23,249 nt of DNA. Origin: CAZAFN01 sp964484795. Lineage in GTDB: Bacteria > Pseudomonadota > Alphaproteobacteria > Methylaequorales > Methylaequoraceae. The DNA is taken from the NCBI GenBank assembly GCA_964484795.1, contig CAZAFN010000024.1, forward strand, positions 1-23,249, read 5' to 3'. Of the stretch, positions 21,074 through 23,249 are shown in pieces. Both the position numbers and the translations under genes were made by a program. The notes under the pieces were generated by a model, which saw only the letters and a list, made by a program, of their open reading frames with translations, made no database searches and was not told where the DNA came from. How positions within the stretch are numbered: the stretch's first letter is position 1; each line of letters opens with the position of its first letter.

Positions 21074-22207
21074 GTGTCTATGAAATTAGCCATTCCAACA
21101 GAAATATATGATGGTGAGAATAGAGTCGGGATTACACCTGATTGTGTGCCCACTCTAATTAAAATGGGGTTTTCTGTTCACATACAATCCAATGCCGGCA
21201 TATTATCATCGTTTACAGATGATGATTACAAAAGAAGTGGTGCTAAAATCTCTTCAAAACTTAGTGAACTTTATAAAAAGGCTGATTTAGTCGTAAAAAT
21301 TCAGAGGCCATCAAAACAAAAGAAAATCAATGAATTTAATTTGTTAAAAGATTGTAGTCTCTTGACATTGTTATATGAACAAAAGTTTAAAGTTGAATTT
21401 AATTTACTTAAGAAATTAAAAGTTAATGTATTTGCTCTTGAGAAAATGCCAAGAATCTCTAGAGCCCAAAGTATGGATGTTTTATCATCTCAAAGTAATT
21501 TGTCTGGTTATAAGGCTGTCATTGACGCTGCAAGTGAATTTAATAAAGCGTTTCCTTTGATGATGACATCAGCAGGAACGGTTGCGCCTGCCAAAGTGCT
21601 TATAATAGGTGCTGGTGTTGCTGGCTTACAAGCAATTGCTACAGCAAAAAGATTGGGTGCAGTCGTTTTGTCTTTTGATGTAAGAGCCTCAACGAAAGAA
21701 CAAGTTGAAAGTTTAGGTGCCAAATTTGTTGAAGTTTCTGGGGGTGATTCAGGAGAAACATCTTCTGGTTATGCCAAGGAAATGTCTAAAAGCTACAAAA
21801 AAAAGCAAGCGAAATTGCTTGAAGAAACGATTAAAAAGATGGATATTGTGATAACTACCGCCTTGATACCAGGCAAACCAGCTCCAAGGCTCATCAGTAA
21901 AAAAATGGTAGAATCTATGAAAGTTGGAAGTATCATTGTTGACTTAGCATCCGAGTTTGGTGGCAACTGTGAGCTAACAAAACATGGAGAAATTGTTAAT
22001 TTTAAATCGAAAAAAATCATAGGTCCTAGAAATTTGGCTGCGACTGTTGCTCAAGATTCCTCAAGGCTTTTTTCCAAAAATGTAATTAATTTTCTTAAAA
22101 ATTCATGTGATTCTGGAAAATTTCAAAAATTTAATTGGGATGATGAAGTGGTAAAGGAAACGTGTGTTATAAAGAACTTTCGCAACTTAAAATCTAAGGG
22201 GAAATAA
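21074..22207 (+). CDS. pntAA: NAD(P) transhydrogenase subunit alpha part 1 (NAD-binding domain I)
   Basis: 377 residues. The start can be GTG at 21074 or ATG two codons later. The N-terminus MKLAIPTEIYDGENRVGITP resembles the alanine dehydrogenase family. RISRAQSMDVLSSQSNLSGY (127-146) and the dinucleotide motif GAGVAGLQA (179-187) with SFDVRASTKEQVESLGAKFV are the domain I signatures. Transhydrogenase uses the proton gradient to reduce NADP+ with NADH. This subunit binds NAD(H) in the cytoplasm. The split of the alpha subunit into two genes is normal in alphaproteobacteria. Confidence 0.95.
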   Translation: MSMKLAIPTEIYDGENRVGITPDCVPTLIKMGFSVHIQSNAGILSSFTDDDYKRSGAKISSKLSELYKKADLVVKIQRPSKQKKINEFNLLKDCSLLTLLYEQKFKVEFNLLKKLKVNVFALEKMPRISRAQSMDVLSSQSNLSGYKAVIDAASEFNKAFPLMMTSAGTVAPAKVLIIGAGVAGLQAIATAKRLGAVVLSFDVRASTKEQVESLGAKFVEVSGGDSGETSSGYAKEMSKSYKKKQAKLLEETIKKMDIVITTALIPGKPAPRLISKKMVESMKVGSIIVDLASEFGGNCELTKHGEIVNFKSKKIIGPRNLAATVAQDSSRLFSKNVINFLKNSCDSGKFQKFNWDDEVVKETCVIKNFRNLKSKGK

Positions 22208-22507
22208 ATGGAAAACATCGATCCAGTTATAAATTTAATTATGATTTTTATCTTAGCCTGCATAATTGGCTACTATGTTATTTGGGGGGTTACTTCTGCT
22301 TTGCACTCGCCATTAATGGCTGTAACTAATGCCATATCAAGTGTTATAATAGTTGGTGCTTTGATTGCCGCAGGACCAGAAGATTTGAATTTTTCTTCAA
22401 TTATGGGATTTCTTGCCATTGTATTGGCTTCAGTAAATATCTTTGGTGGGTTTGTGGTTTCACATAGAATGCTTTCAATGTTCAAAAAAAAAGAAAAAAA
22501 AAAATAA
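22208..22507 (+). CDS. pntAB: NAD(P) transhydrogenase subunit alpha part 2 (membrane part)
   Basis: 99 residues with three hydrophobic segments: about 11-30, 38-56 and 63-86. The sequence YYVIWGVTSALHSPLMAVTN and AISSVIIVGAL are typical of the domain II half carried by this subunit. It ends in a run of lysines. It forms the membrane channel together with PntB. The ATG directly follows the pntAA stop, and pntB begins directly after its own stop. Confidence 0.95.
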   Translation: MENIDPVINLIMIFILACIIGYYVIWGVTSALHSPLMAVTNAISSVIIVGALIAAGPEDLNFSSIMGFLAIVLASVNIFGGFVVSHRMLSMFKKKEKKK

Positions 22508-23249
22508 ATGACTGAGAACCTGACTGCCATAAGTTATCTAATTTCAGCTATCTTTTTTATTCTAGCTTTGAAAGGTCTTTCTCATCCTGAATCTGCAAGA
22601 AATGGAAACATTATGGGTATTATTGGAATGATAATAGCCATAGTCACAACTCTATTTAACCCAAATGTTCTTTCTTACGAATTAATTGTTTTAGGAATTT
22701 TGATAGGTGGAGCGATTGGGACTTACATAGCAATAAGAATAGATATGACTGCATTGCCACAATTAGTAGCGGCCTTTCATTCATTAGTTGGTTTAGCTGC
22801 AGTTTTTGTTGCTACTAGTGCATTTTATTCGCCAGATAGCTATGGAATAGTCAGTCAAGAAGGTATTATTTTTCCTTCGAGTCTAGTAGAAATGTCGATT
22901 GGTGTTGCAATAGGTGCAATTACTTTCACTGGTTCAATAATAGCTTTTTTAAAATTGCAAGGTTTGGTAAGTGGGGCTCCAACAACTTTTTTCGGTCAAC
23001 ATCTTCTTAATTTGGCAATATTTATTTCATTAGTTGTACTAACTGTAATTTTTACAATGGAATCATCAAAAGATGTTTTTTGGATAATTGTTGGTTTGTC
23101 ATTAGCTCTTGGAGTGTTGTTAATCATTCCAATTGGAGGAGCAGATATGCGAGTTGTGGTTTCAATGTTAAATTCTTATTCTGGTTGGGCAGCAGCTGGA
23201 ATTGGCTTTACACTGTCCAATCATTTGTTAATTATTGTCGGTTCATTGG
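22508..23249 (+). CDS. pntB: NAD(P) transhydrogenase subunit beta, N-terminal part (3' end outside window)
   Basis: The open frame runs from the ATG at 22508 to the right edge, giving about 247 residues. The start MTENLTAISYLISAIFFILA and LKGLSHPESARNGN are PntB signatures, followed by GAIGTYIAIRIDMTALPQLV with AAFHSLVGLAA, where the His of the proton path is found, and IPIGGADMRVVVSMLNSYSG. About eight membrane segments are visible. The NADP-binding domain III lies beyond the window. The three pnt genes have no gaps between them. Confidence 0.96.
   Translation, partial: MTENLTAISYLISAIFFILALKGLSHPESARNGNIMGIIGMIIAIVTTLFNPNVLSYELIVLGILIGGAIGTYIAIRIDMTALPQLVAAFHSLVGLAAVFVATSAFYSPDSYGIVSQEGIIFPSSLVEMSIGVAIGAITFTGSIIAFLKLQGLVSGAPTTFFGQHLLNLAIFISLVVLTVIFTMESSKDVFWIIVGLSLALGVLLIIPIGGADMRVVVSMLNSYSGWAAAGIGFTLSNHLLIIVGSL

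Overview
The window is AT-rich, very tightly packed bacterial DNA. Several traits together suggest a streamlined, probably marine alphaproteobacterium: the three-gene proton-translocating transhydrogenase (pntAA-pntAB-pntB), an N-formylglutamate amidohydrolase/DUF1244 pair beside pyruvate kinase, a TakP-like TRAP transporter, a type-B (YkgO-like) L36, low GC and overlapping genes. This placement is inference from gene content; no rRNA or marker phylogeny is available here.

Left part (1-10835): a flagellar region. The left edge holds the C-terminal end of an acidic Lys/Glu/Ala repeat protein and a small lipoprotein. A leftward operon follows: flgP, flgT, a LysM-domain gene, flgA, flgM, a probable flgN and a membrane-anchored coiled-coil gene (4648 down to 682). 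A rightward operon lies opposite: flhA, flhF, flhG, fliA and an unknown gene (4844 to 10009). The two operons diverge from a 195-bp region with a sigma-54 (-24/-12) site facing each way. A third sigma-54 site precedes a solitary FlgE/F/G-family axial gene (10835 to 10011). A sigma-28-like promoter lies just upstream of flgM. The parts (FlgP/FlgT ring proteins, FlhF/FlhG pole and number control, a sigma-54 to FliA/FlgM cascade) match the polar flagellum systems best known from Vibrio and Pseudomonas, which is notable in an otherwise alphaproteobacterial context.

Middle part (10919-14170): a tRNA-Val(GAC) with an unusual C at position 33, followed 14 nt later by a TakP-like TRAP substrate-binding protein. 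The two membrane subunits of the transporter (dctQ, dctM) are on the opposite strand, converging on the binding-protein gene. rpmJ (type-B L36) follows.

Right part (14167-23249): housekeeping and surface or lipid genes. These are pyruvate kinase, N-formylglutamate amidohydrolase and DUF1244, a UDP-sugar epimerase, a long-chain acyl-CoA synthetase (opposite strand), M3B oligoendopeptidase F, then pntAA, pntAB and the start of pntB, which runs off the right edge.

No gap between genes reaches 300 bases; the longest is the 195-bp divergent promoter region. All five convergent gene pairs meet with between 4 nt of overlap and 3 nt of space, so none has room for a terminator between genes. No insertion sequence, CRISPR array or phage gene was seen.
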